From Lunularia cruciata (lineage: Eukaryota; Streptophyta; Marchantiopsida; Lunulariales; Lunulariaceae), in contig OX419762.1 in NCBI GenBank assembly GCA_948567375.1, forward strand, positions 11,042,001-11,106,000: a stretch of 64,000 nt of DNA, written 5' to 3'. The position numbers were made by a program, and so were the translations under genes. Of the stretch, positions 35,514 through 46,818 are shown one piece after another. Each line of letters begins with the position of its first letter. Position 1 is the first letter of the stretch. A model generated the notes under the pieces. It saw only the letters and a program-made list of their open reading frames with translations, was not told the origin of the DNA and did no database searches.

Positions 35514-37412
35514 TGTGACAACCCAGAAAATATCACTTTTGCGGTAATCGGGTAAGTAAAGTTTGTTCCCATAGAGATACGAGTCAAAATTGGTCAAATA
35601 CAAAGCAAAGTAACAATTGTAGTTCTTCTTGGTTGTGTCTTTAATCTCTTAGGTAGAAACTACACCCAAAAGAGAGTAACAAGCACTGACTCATAGTCTT
35701 GTCACGAATAAGTACTCCTTAATCACAACTCCATCAATTCTTTCCAAACAATCTTGATTGTGATGATTCAAGCTCTCCCAAAAACAACACTTCATTGCAA
35801 AACGACTTTGCCTCAGAATTGTGTTCCACCCCTCCACTAAAGGCACAACTTCCTCGATCAAAATTGCTTCACATCATCTTCGCACTACACTCACAAATGC
35901 AAAATACTACCAACACTACAATTCCTCTCAGATCTGTTAAGGCATTGCTTTGATTGCACTTCAATCAGGATCAAACACACAAAATGAAGATCAAGGTTGC
36001 GGAATCCAACATCCAACAAACACACTGACTTGCACTTCAAATTTCTCCAAACACTCACAAACACAAACACAAAGTTGATACTCAGAATCAAGCTCAAGCG
36101 ACGAGCACTATTTCACAGCACTTTGCTTTATCTATTCTCAAAAATAATGAGCATTGAACAACATGAGACTGCGAGTGCCACTCTTAAGTAGTGAAACAAT
36201 AGATTGTTATCCTTTTAATGTACCTCTTCCTAACAACTCTACAAATGTATAGATCAAAATGACAATGCACCTCTTCATATCTACCTATTCAAATCTCAAT
36301 TGGTTATTAGTCCGATCCGATGTCTACTTCTTCCTTGGCTTTCAAACCCAATCCCAAAGTAACTGCACTTCCTATTGCTCTATCCTCGGGTTTCACAACT
36401 TCTAATTCCTTTATCAATTCTACTACTTCTCCACTCTGATCTACAATTCCTATCAAAGGTAATCCTTCTAAATCTCTATCTCTCGACCCACTCTTCTCTA
36501 AAGTGTCAAATATCAAATCCGAAGACACATGCACTCCTACTTCTCTTACTTCGGGTCTAACTACTATCAATTCTTCTACTAATTCTACTGTATCATCATC
36601 AAGAATTGTAATTGAAAGCATGAATACATTATCTACACTTTCAATCTGTAACCCACTTTCTCCTAATCACTCATATAACTGACCCGAAGACACTGCCTAT
36701 CTGATCCTGCACTTTGGTTTTATTCACTACTGCTATTTCTCTTCTAATTCTCTCCTATCTTTAATCAGAACTGAAATTGAACTCATGGGTATCCTAACTA
36801 TCTTCTTTCCTTACTCTAACTTCCTCTTATCCTTCTAGCAAAACTCCCAAAGTCACCTTCACTGCACTCCGAGGTCCAACTACCTCAAATTTAGTCATCT
36901 TTGTCTTGAGACAAATTTTCATGACCCAAAGTCATGTAAACCGGAAGTGCAAAGTCGGAAGTCCCATTGACCAGAAGACACCAAACTAGTCTTCACATCT
37001 ACCCCGAAACTTCAAATGCTTGTAACTTCTTCTATAGACCTTCAAACTTTGTGATTTTTGCTGCAATGGAAAGCCCTAAACAAGAAAATTCTAGCAAGAT
37101 ATAGCAAGTTTGATTTGAACTTGTGGTCACTGAGATATAGCCCCCGCAAGAATCCTGACCTGTAACTTTCATTTTGATGCAAAGAAACCCTCCTTCAGCG
37201 TTTGGTCCGAGTTTTTCTCTCCTCTGACATGAAGTTAACTTCTTTGGGTTTGATCCAATCTGAGTCTTTCTTCCTCTAACACAAAGTCTACTTCCTCAAG
37301 CTTGATCAAAATACAAGTTTCCACTCATTTCTTCTCCATTTGGTTTCAATTTGGTTTCAACAAGACATTTCTTCTTCAAAACTCGTCCAAAATGAAAAAT
37401 GTGGGTACCACA
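35514..37412 (-). mobile_element. LTR-like unit E2 (1.9 kb)
   Basis: A shorter relative of E1, starting TGTGACAACCC at 35514 and ending GGGTACCACA at 37412. It is flanked by ATGGT (35509-35513) and ATGGG (37413-37417), a 5-bp duplication with one mismatch, inside the integrase region of Gypsy C. It shares with E1 the terminal non-coding parts and the last portion of the coding stretch (36307-36621, minus strand) but lacks most of the middle. Its clean ends and target duplication confirm that the E unit moves as a discrete piece. Confidence 0.7.
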
Positions 37413-37876
37413 ATGGGAAAAGCAAGTTTGGTACCGAGTATCTGGAAGAGTGCTTGCCAATTCTTTTTGGTGGAATGAAGATCATGGTCAAAGATGAGAA
37501 CACAAGGTATTCCATGATGCTTGAAGATATTGTTGAAGTAGATCTGGGCAAATGTTGGAACATCCACCATATCAAAGGTTGGTGCCTAATGGATTTGCTT
37601 ATTAAGCTTATCCACAAACAACATGATTGTTGTATGACCTTGATTTGTCTTGGGCAAGGATATGATGAGATCTAAGCTCACATGTTCCCATCAAGTAGAT
37701 GGGATTGGAAATGGTTGAAGGAGATTACTTGAGTTTTGGTAGTTGGGCTTATTGCATTGGTAGCTTGCACAAGATCAAACAAACTCTCAAATATCTTGAC
37801 CATGTTAGGCCACCAGCATTTGTATTATAGGGTACCCAAGGTCTTGTCAACACCCATGTGACCAATGATTGGTAAA

Positions 37877-38579
37877 TGTAATACTTCAAGGACAAGAGAA
37901 GAGAGAAAACATAGATTGCACACTCAAACATTCGATGCCCCAAAGGAAGCTCCACCATAGGATTAGGGACACAGATAGGTGCATGTTAGCAAGCTCCACC
38001 CTTGGATTACTTACTTGGATGGGTGACATGTCTGGTCTAGGTCCTATCTGGTTGGTCAAACAAGCTTTGTTCGGAGGGAATCTTTTAGGGAATATTCCTA
38101 TATGAATCTCAAAATCACGTAAGGTACCATTAGAAAGCTCTCGACAAGAAAAAAAACAAGGGGGAGGGAAAGGCCAGCCTTTCTTCTATTGGAGAGGGGG
38201 GGGGGGGGGAATTTGCACATTTTTGAGGCCTAATTCATCCGTTTAAGCCTCTGAAATTGCCTTCAAAGATTTCAAGCATATTTTGATTCCTACTCTATTA
38301 GTAGAAGTCCTCTTTTGGTGATACCTCCTTCTGATCTGTTTAGTTCATCATGTGTAACATCCTTCCAGATGTTACCAAACCAATTCTCACCTTTAAGTCA
38401 TATGTTTAACTATTGGTTCTAAGGTTCTCAAGTCTATTTTGGTTTTTGCCCTATTAGTAGAAGTACTCTTTTGGTGATACTTCTATCTTATATATTTTGA
38501 CCATCATGTATAACATCATTCTAGATGTTACCAAACCAAATTTGACATCTAGATCATATGGCTAGCTCTTGGTATTACA
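37877..38579 (+). mobile_element. Solo LTR X2
   Basis: This 703-bp unit starts TGTAATAC and ends GTATTACA, and is flanked by GTAAA (37872-37876) and GTAAG (38580-38584), a near-perfect 5-bp duplication. The surrounding Gypsy C sequence is otherwise continuous compared with Gypsy A near 57600. Inside, a segment of about 155 bp is tandemly duplicated (about 38262-38418 and 38419-38575). There are no coding domains, consistent with a solo LTR. Confidence 0.75.
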
Positions 38580-40337
38580 GTAAGTCATGGGCTTCTTGAT
38601 GGTGCACAAGTCATAGATCACCCTTGGCTAGAACATAGATCTGGTTCTCCTAGAATAAAAGGCCTTCCTTGAAGGAGAAGATTTTGTTTTCCTCGTCATG
38701 TGTAGGACGATGACATTTTACCATCTGAAAGAAGGAGTGCTATTTTAGAGGTACAAAACTCAATTTTGACCTTTAAGTCAATTGACACTATCATAATTGC
38801 CACTATGATGAGAGGATGAGACTTCAAATCAGGTTGTTTTGATAATGCATCAAGGATGACATGGAACCTACTAGGTTTTTTCTCAAGTTTGAGATCAAAT
38901 AACTATAATTGTTCCTCCCATCCATGATGTCAACTCTTCATGTGTTCCAAATGTAATGTTTATAACAAGGGTTTGTGATTAGTTTGCATGATCAAATGTT
39001 TCCCCAAGAGATAATGCCTCCATACCTTGATGAAATACCATTTCTAGTTGGTTCCAATCTCAAGCAAAGTAATTCTTTTTTGCGATGTTTAGTTAGTAAG
39101 ACACAAAGGCAATAGGATGTAACCCATCTAGGAATTTGTGGTACAACATGGCTCCAATGGCAAAATTAAAAGAATCAAAATCAACCACACAAGGTACTTG
39201 AAGGTCATATGCTTGAAGAGGATACCATATGTTCTAGCTTCTAAAATGCTTCTCCTTGCTTGATGGTCCGCTAAAAGCTTGAGTTTTCTTCAATGGTGCG
39301 GTCATATGAGCATAGTAGTGGATGAACCATAAAAAAAATGCCACTCCATTAAATGTCTATGCTTCTATAGCATACTACTAAGTAGGCCAATCAATAATAG
39401 CCTTGATTTTCTCCTCTTATATCTTGATCTCTTTTGGTGAGATCTTATGACCCAAGAAAGAAACTTCCTTCTACCAAAAGGTACACTTTGACTTCTTGTA
39501 ATAAAACTTCCATCAATGTACTCATCCATTGATGCACGTGATTTGCATGTTCTACCTACATCTAACTATAGATTAAAATATCATCCAAGAATACCACCAT
39601 GTACAGATCCAATAGCACATCTCACTCCCAATGCATATGATCCATGAAGACTACTAGAGCATTAATGAGCCCCAAAATGTAGAACACTCCACTCAAAATA
39701 CCCATACCTTGTGTGAAAGGCAATCTTTTGCATATCTTCTCTATCAATGGATGTACGCCAATAGTTGCTGTGAAGCTCCAATTTGAATAAGTATTTTACT
39801 CCAATCAATTAATCTAAAAGTCATCAATTCAAGGCAAAGTATATGCATTCATCATTGTTTGTTTTTTGAGACCATGGTACTCAATATAGGAGTAAATTCT
39901 TACATCCTTCTTTGGAACAGATAGTACTAGTGCTTCCAAAGAAGATGCACTATCTCATATGAAATCCTTCTCCAACAATTTTTTCAATGTTATTCAAAGC
40001 TTTTCTAACTCCTTTGGTTAGAGCCAATAGATTTTCCTACTCATTAGAGTACTTCCTAGCAATAAATCAATCTTGAAAGACATGCCACAATCAGAGGGTA
40101 ATCCCTTTGGTAGATCATCAAAAAACACATCTACAAATTCTTTAAATTCTCCATTTGTAAATTCTTCAAATTCTTCTTCCTCAAATTCTCCATGCACAAT
40201 TAGCTTGATCCACACTACAAAAATAGGTTTATCTTCCTCCAAATCTTACTCTATGGCTGCTTTAGTAATATATTTTGATTTTCTATCATGACTTAGTGCA
40301 AACACTATATGAACTCGAGTTGTTTGGCTTTTCCAAA

Positions 40338-40785
40338 CTTGTGAACCTTGCAGCTGATTTTTTTTTTATGAATGACAGATCCTAAGATGATGATGTGTTT
40401 GATTTGTGACTAGTGTTTAGGAAACTCCATTTTAGGAGCTCTCAGTCTGTCTATATGAATGGTTCAATTTAGTAATCTTGGTGCCGGGTTGAGTCCGGAT
40501 AGAATACTAGTTATTGTTTGTAAAACCTTCAATCCATGTCTAGGAACCATCGGGTCCAGAACTATAGCCTGAACCCACGTGACATAGCCGGTTTTATGAA
40601 GACCGAGGACAAAGACAAACCATCAGGAAAATCAACCTCAAGAAAAAAAGAAAACCCCAAGCTCTTACAGAGCTGAGATTTCCAACACATAGGAATAAGA
40701 AGAGAATGTCACTTTGAATCAATTGCAATAAGGAAAAACTGAGCACAAGCAGCCATGTGCTCTCTCTCAAGGCCAAACAAATCCC
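40338..40785 (+). repeat. Repeat Y, plus-strand copy
   Basis: This sequence is matched in inverted orientation at about 41870-42385. Shared landmarks include the AACTCCATT...GGA-CTCTCAGTC words near 40420-40450 and a stretch ending near CAGCCATGTGCTC (40751). Family and function are unknown. It replaces the expected continuation of Gypsy C. Confidence 0.6.
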
Positions 40786-41004
40786 TAACAGTGTCTGACT
40801 TCCTTCTTCCTCTTGCTCTAACACAAAGTAAACTTCTTCAGGTCTGATCCAATCTGAGTCCTTCTTCCTCTAACATGAAGTCAACTTCTTCCGGTTTGAC
40901 CTGAAGACTCAATTCTTCTTCTTTTGTCTCCATTCGGGTTCAATTCCGCCTTGACTGTACATTTCTTCTTCAAAATAAATCAAAAAAAAAATGTGGGTAC
41001 CACA
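40786..41004 (-). mobile_element. Terminal fragment E3 of the E family
   Basis: About 220 bp ending GGGTACCACA at 41004 match the right ends of E1 and E2, including repeated TCTTCCTCTAACA words and the run of A before the terminus. The rest of the unit is missing. Confidence 0.65.
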
Positions 41005-41350
41005 CATAGGCCACCACAAACTCCTTCCCCTCATCATCCAGTGATTGCGCACTACTCCAAGCCCCAATGTACTCCAATCAATATGATTCTAAAATGGACA
41101 TCCTTTGATCAGTCTCCTAAGAATAGATGCAAATGTCAATCTCTCCTTGAGCTCTATACAGAATTTTTCTTGTTTGTTTTCCCAACACCACTCTTGTTTA
41201 AGCTTGGTTAGTTTCATCAAAGCCTTGGCAATGGCACTAAATCTTGTAACATATTGATGATTGAAGTTTACCAACCCAAGAAATGCTCATGCTCTACTCA
41301 CATCTCTTGGCTTAGAAGTACATCCAATAACCTCCATCTTGGTTTGCTAA
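41005..41350 (-). mobile_element. Gypsy RNase H fragment
   Basis: The minus strand reads FSAIAKALMKLTKLKQEWCW, then ELKERLTFASILRRL and IDWSTLGLGVV, the typical RT-RNase H junction of a Gypsy element. This style differs from the chromodomain family; it could belong to the M or Tat/Athila lineage. It ends at E3. Confidence 0.6.
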
Positions 41351-41399
41351 ATACCAAGTCCACCAAGGTAAATAGTGTGACCCAAATACTAAATCTACT

Positions 41400-41765
41400 C
41401 TTGGAAGAATTTGGATTAAGATTTTCTTAGCTTCAAGCTAATTGGATGGAGTGGCAAAACTATGGTGGTGATTTTGAGTGGAGCAAGTTGAATAAAAAAA
41501 AATTGCACCAATCTTGACATGGGAAGAATTCAAAAGATAAATAATTGGGAGATTCAAAGCTAGATATTACACAAGCCGCATAAGATAGATTGGTAGAATT
41601 GAAGCAAATTAGTTCTCTAAGAATGTAAAAGACTAAGAAACAAGAGAGAGATAGTAGAATGGAAGATCACATTGGGACACTTGAGTGTGGAAAACTCCAA
41701 ATGTCTGGCATGAGCTTCAGCTTGGTGTATATACATACAAGGCTCTTGAGAGCATACAAGAAAGT
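41400..41765. mobile_element. Scrambled chromodomain-Gypsy gag and LTR pieces
   Basis: 41410-41625 matches the Gypsy gag region on the plus strand (compare 54650-54840), whereas 41650-41765 matches the LTR on the minus strand, including the TATA-side segment. Head-to-head pieces imply an inversion or two separate truncated copies. Confidence 0.6.
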
Positions 41766-41869
41766 ATGTTAGATTTTACTTCCAATTGTATATTCTTGGA
41801 GTGCAAGCCAACTTAACCGAGAAGGTTCCTTCTAGAAGCCGCTGTCGTGTGGAACGTTTGGTCTCGAGA

Positions 41870-42385
41870 GTGCGCCGAGCACATGGTTGCTTGTGCTTAG
41901 TTTTCCCTACTGTCCTTCTTTTGGGTCTTTCCCATAGACTGACATTCCTTCCCTACTCCTGGTTTGTCGGGAATTTGTCTCTATATGAACCTGTTGTTTC
42001 AGTTTCCCTAAGGTTGGCTCTCCCTGAAGGTTTTGTTTTATCCTTGACTTTCATAAATTTAATCTTGTCATGCTAGTCTGGTGTTATGGTTTCTACCTCT
42101 GCCTGGTCTCATATTCTATTTTCACGTCAGGTTCAAGCTATGGTTCGGGATCTGGCAATTCATAGACCTAGGTCAGGTGGCCCTTTAATAAAATAAAAGA
42201 AACAACAACTGAGTGATCTAACCAAACATAAACCCGGGCCTCCAGATCATTTACTTAGGCTATTCACATGGACCGGACTGAGAGTTCCTAGAATGGAGTT
42301 TTCCTCAACTCTAGTCACAATTCATAACACAATCCGCTTCTAAGATTTATCATTCACAGGAGTTTCAACAACAACGTTCACAAGG
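41870..42385 (-). repeat. Repeat Y, inverted copy
   Basis: The reverse complement matches 40338-40785 over most of its length. Together with that copy it forms a large imperfect inverted repeat around 1.1 kb. In this copy the adjoining sequence on the far side is the pyrimidine-rich block, which may belong to the same element. Confidence 0.6.
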
Positions 42386-44335
42386 TTGGATAAGTCAAAT
42401 AGTTCTAGTCAAGACAATGCCTACCCTAAGGTTGCAACTGATCATCAACTCAGCCGGCAGTTCACATATCTTCTGTCCGGCAGCAGGCAAGGCAATTCAC
42501 CCTCCGAACCTCTTCATTCTCCTATGCCCTGTTTTGCATATCAGATTCACTCCATTCAGACAGGCCAACCAACTTCAAATCTTTCTTGCCTTTGTTCCAG
42601 ATGAGCTGAGCCACCTTGAAATTCTCCTCCTTTTCTTCCTGACTAGCTCCTATCACTGCCTGTTCAGTCACTCTTCACAACATCTTCCCAAAAAAAATTA
42701 TATCTTTCTTCTTCGCTCCTATCCTCACCTTCGGGAGATTATCCTTTGGCAACTTCCGCAGCAAATCCCCTTCAGACCTGCGAAAATTCCTCTCCAATTC
42801 TGTCCCTCAACACTCTATCAACATTTTCACATTGAAATCTCTCTTCCTCAGTCCTGTTCTCACCTTCGTGAGAGTTTCTTTTGCTACTCTTGCAGCCTGC
42901 CCTTCAGACCTGCGAAAATTCTCTTTCCAATTCTGTCCCTCAACACTCTATCAACATTTTCACACATAAATCCCTCTTCCTCAGTCCTGTTCTCACCTTT
43001 GTGAGAGTTTCTTTTGCTACTCCTGCAGCCTGCCCTTCAGACCTGCGAAAATTGCCCTTCTGTCCAAGCACTTCCTCTCCTGCACATTTGTTCATTCCTT
43101 CAAGAAGAAACCTTTCTCTCCCCTGCACTCTCAAGTCCCTAACAGTACCTGCTAAAATTGTCTTCTTGCAACCTCACCAACCACTTCACATTGCTGCAAA
43201 ATTTGTCTTCGTGCAGCCCTCACAAACCCCTTCACAGTCCTGCGAAAATTGCCTTCTTGAAACACTTTCTGCCCTGCACTTTCAAGCCCTCACATTCCTG
43301 CAAAAATTGCCTTCATGCACCTCACCAAAACCCATCACAGTCCTGCGAAAATTGCCTTCTTGAAACACTTTCTGCCCTGCACTTTCAAGCCCTCACATTC
43401 CTGCAAAATTTGCCTTCATGCACCTCACCAAAACCCATCACAGTCCTGCAAAAATTGCCTTCATGAAAACACTTTCTGCCCTGCACTTTCACATTTCGAA
43501 AATTCCTCTCCTGGTCCAAGCACAGTCCTGCACTCTCACATTTCAGAATTCCTCTCCTGGTCCAAACACAGCCTGCACTCTCACATTTCGAAATTGCTCT
43601 CCTGGTCCAAGCACAGCCCTGCACTCTCACATTTCAAAATTTCTCTCCTGGTCCAAGCACAGCCCTGCACTCTCACATTTCGAAATTTCTCTCCTGGTCC
43701 AAGCACAGCCCTGCACTCTCACATTTCGAAATTCCTCTCCTGGTCCAAACACAGCCTGCACTCTCACATTTTGAAATTGCTCTCCTGTGTGTGTTCCTCT
43801 TCTACCCTTCAGTTCTCGAGAAATTTTCTCCCCTGCACTCTCAAGCCCTCCTGTCCAACTCGAAAATCCTCTCCTGTGTGTGTTCCTCTTCCACCCTTCA
43901 GTTCTCGAGAAATTTTCTCCCCCCTGCCAAACCCTCTCCTGTCCAACTCGAAAATTTCTCTGTCCCTAAAAAGCCTTCCTGACTACTCCTTCATGATCAT
44001 TCCAATCCCTTTCGATTCCCTTCCTTCCTGCCCACCTTCTGTCCTCTGCCCCCAAACTCCTCCTGTCATTCTTGAAAAAAAAAACCCCTTTCTCTCTCGA
44101 CACTCCTTTGTCCCTTTTCAAAAAAAAAACCCTACTCCTTTCTTCTCCTGAAAATTTCTGCCACTCCTCTCGAAATCCTCTGCCAAACCCTCTCAAAATC
44201 TTTTGGCATTTTGTGAAAACCCTCAGCCCTTCTCTGTCTCCTCACTTTCTCCCAAAACCAGGTAGCAAAACCACACCCGAGACATATTATCATAAATCCC
44301 TGTTTCTTACAACAAATAAAAGAGAAAAGAAAATT
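42386..44335. repeat. Two-kilobase pyrimidine-rich minisatellite block
   Basis: The plus strand is strongly C/T-rich, with nested tandem arrays. There are about 133-bp units at about 42708-43060 (CTCTTCCTCA at 42841 and 42974), about 103-bp units at 43235-43480 (CAGTCCTGC at 43235, 43338 and 43441), six units of 45-46 bp at 43477-43785 (CTGGTCCAA at 43511, 43557, 43602, 43648, 43694 and 43740), and two units of about 85-110 bp at 43786-43960. A 278-codon frame (43315-44151) is a by-product of the repeats lacking stops. It is probably an LTR or leader region of the Y family read on the minus strand. Confidence 0.75.
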
Positions 44336-44384
44336 TATCACACCAAAAGCCTCAAGGGTACACGTGGGCTTTTTTCCCGACGAC

Positions 44385-45240
44385 ACCGCCTACTTGGCAT
44401 GCGAGCTAAGCTAGTTAAAAGCTTCTAGAAGCTTCCTTCTAGAAACTACCTACTTGGGATGCAAGCTAAGCTAGCCGAGAAGCTTCCTCCTAAAAGTTGC
44501 CACTTAACATGCACATTACCCAATACTTGGGAGGGTACCAAGTAGCTTCCTAGATACTTCTAAAATATTCTAGGCTAATTTGGCCTATTTGCTACTTTAT
44601 TAGCCTTGACTAGCTTTGTTGTTAAACTCCATATTGTTACATATTCTCCCACCGCTAGTTGGTAATATCCTTGTTGCAAATGAAGCTTCAAACTCATGGA
44701 TGGCTATTTGTGCATTTTGTAGATGAGAAAGAGGCTCCCAAGTGGCATCATGAAGGGGATATCCTTTCTAGAGGACTTTGTAATTTGTATGTTGTCAATG
44801 GCTTTGTTGAATTTGGCAATGTGCAAGGATCCAAAGGTTGGACATGAGAGGAAAAAGAAGATGGATTAGGAACAAAGGATTTCAATTTAGAAATATGAAA
44901 GATAGGGTGGATGCACATATGACAAGGCAAGGCAAGTCAATAACCAACAAGAGAAAAGATTTGGGTGATATTAAAAGGTCTTATCCAATTAGGAGCAAGT
45001 TTATGTACTTGGGTATCAAGTGAGAGGGGTAGGTTACTGGATGAGAGCATGACCTTATCACCAATTTGATAGGTAAGATCACAATGATGTTGATTTGCAT
45101 ATTATTTTGACAATGTTGAGCAAAAAAGAGATGAGATTTGGCTTGTTAGAAGGATTGGGATATGGTGGTCAAGAAGGTGGAAATATGAGGGACATGAGAT
45201 GGAGGAGGAGCAAGGAGAGATTCTAGAACAAGTGGATCTT
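44385..45240 (-). mobile_element. Ty3/Gypsy chromodomain fossil C2, 3' end with LTR
   Basis: The minus strand from 45240 to 44642 matches the end of pol and the chromodomain-side sequence of Gypsy A and B, followed by a purine-rich tract and an LTR from 44641 (TGTAAC) down to about 44385. The LTR keeps a perfect heat-shock-element-like word (CTTCTAGAAGCTTCC) near 44424-44440. The rest of the element is absent. Confidence 0.75.
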
Positions 45241-45251
45241 TTTCACAACAT

Positions 45252-45535
45252 TTGTGATATTGCACCTAGATTGCTCGGACTCTAGAGTAGTAGTGTTGGT
45301 AGTCAAGAGTATTTTGGTAGTTACTCATAGACTACTTGTTGACATTCATATTTTGTTTTTGGGTACTGACTACATGGTAGGGCCCACCATCACTTGCACC
45401 ATTTGCACCGTCAGATGTGCTATTAGTGGGACCATTAGGGTTGGAGACCAAGGAGAGATAATTTTGAAGTGCAGCTCTAGAGAGCTCACTTCTTTGATGT
45501 TGAGCCTTGGAGTTCTTGGTTATGGTAGACTATAA
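45252..45535 (+). repeat. LTR fragment of the M family
   Basis: About 284 bp, starting near GATTGCTCGGACTC, match 61385-61668 at the 3' end of element M. It is a partial LTR without adjacent M coding sequence, and shows that M exists in more than one copy. Confidence 0.65.
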
Positions 45536-45540
45536 TACTC

Positions 45541-46220
45541 ATTTGTGCATGTGTGTGGTATTGTGATATTTAGCTTGGTATTATAAATACTTAAGATATA
45601 TTATTTATAAGATATAAAGGATGGTTCTATCATAGTCATGATTAGCTAAATTTAGTCATAGCCAAGATAAAGGAGACTTTACTTTACAAAAAGTGGAAAA
45701 GATGAGCACCATTATTTTGGATTCTAATGTGTTGATTTAGTATTATTCCTAAGTGTTTGGCTTTGAGGAAAGAGTTAAGAACTCTTGGGCCCGCAACTCT
45801 TTTTTCTTTGGATTCTTCTATAGGCCAATGATAGCCCATGTAAAGGAATCCTTGAATTAGTGGTTGGATCAAGATAAGAACATATGCTTAAGAGAATATT
45901 CCCATGAGTATCGATATTCCTTCAGCTTTTTGACTTTATTTGACTTTTAGCATAGTAACTTGAGTTACTCCAATAATTAGTAACTTTGGTGTGTAACTAA
46001 TACATAAGTATATAAAATAGAGGTGAGAAGGTACGCATCATCCTTTCATTTGCAACTATCTCTCTCTCATTGAGTTCTCCAGTGAGCAATGTCTCAAGTC
46101 TTAGAGTGTTATCCTTGGAGGAGTATGATGGAGTTGGAGTTCTTTGCCTTCTTAGTCCATGGTTCACTACCAAAATAGCCATCATAGGTTCATCTTGAGT
46201 GAGAGACATGCTGGCTCACA
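45541..46220 (+). repeat. LTR-like region of Gypsy D
   Basis: The region has a TATA-like word (TATATAAAATAGAGG near 46010) and ends in GGCTCACA at 46220, immediately before a primer-site-like motif. The left boundary is uncertain. Confidence 0.5.
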
Positions 46221-46224
46221 ATTT

Positions 46225-46240
46225 TGGTTTCATTGTCGGG
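46225..46240 (+). other. Primer-binding-site remnant of Gypsy D
   Basis: TGGTTTCATTGTCGGG resembles the tRNA-Asp-type site TGGCGCCGTTGCCGGG used by Tat/Athila-lineage elements. The differences are mostly C-to-T, as expected from methylation-driven decay. Confidence 0.45.
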
Positions 46241-46818
46241 ATCTCTCTAGAAGGCAAGATTATGTTTTGTGTACAATTTTATATTAGATAGAAGGAGGCT
46301 ATGAGAGCTCACTTGGAGAGAACATTAAGGGAGGAGAGAGTTGTACTTATGTTAGAGAACTAAGACTAATTTGTATAACCTATAGTTCATTATGATGTCT
46401 TTGAGTTGATTTTGTACATCTTGTATACATGAAAGGATTTGGAGAGATTGTGTGAGGTGGATTGTAGATTTTGGTGATTTTGGTGATTTTGGACAAAAAT
46501 TTCAAGTTTGAGATCTGGACTTGCAATTTCAACACATGATAGCTTTGGTTATCTTTCAGTTAGCACATTTGAAATTATTGTGAGAGCTACTATGTGCATT
46601 GAGCTAGAAGTTTTGAAAGTTGATAGGGTAAACGGCTCCTACAACAACATGTTCTTTGAAAAGCTGTACATAGTCTGCCATTTCTTCAATTTTTAGTGGA
46701 TTTTGGAATTTTTTTAAGAAAATTAAGTACATCCTATTCTACCTTTTGGCATAGAAATTAGAGAGAGATTGTTCTTGCATAGAGAATTATGAGTTTTTAA
46801 AGTGATGGAGTGGTTTTT

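Larger units (their letters stand above)
34575..40335 (-). mobile_element. Ty3/Gypsy chromodomain fossil C, split by E2 and X2
   Basis: This element is oriented right to left. RT, protease-side sequence and RNase H lie at about 40335-38580, integrase at 38580-37413 and 35513-35070 around the insertions, and the chromodomain (EYKVLWKGYPLHDAT) near 34830-34780. A polypurine stretch lies next to a truncated 3' LTR beginning at 34685. E2 interrupts the integrase and X2 interrupts the region just before the integrase zinc-binding part. The 5' LTR is not seen. It is broken in many places. Confidence 0.8.

Noticed and set aside
35070-35603. A 177-codon minus-strand frame
   Set aside because: It is the Gypsy C integrase-side region read mostly in a shadow frame, and it crosses the E2 boundary, so it is not a separate gene.
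38199-38211. Run of G in X2
   Set aside because: A simple homopolymer inside a solo LTR, probably slippage-prone and of no evident function.
43315-44151. A 278-codon plus-strand frame, Ser/Pro/Leu/His-rich
   Set aside because: It lies entirely in the pyrimidine-rich minisatellite block. Overlapping frames of similar look exist in the other phases, and the length is explained by the scarcity of stop codons in C/T-rich repeats.
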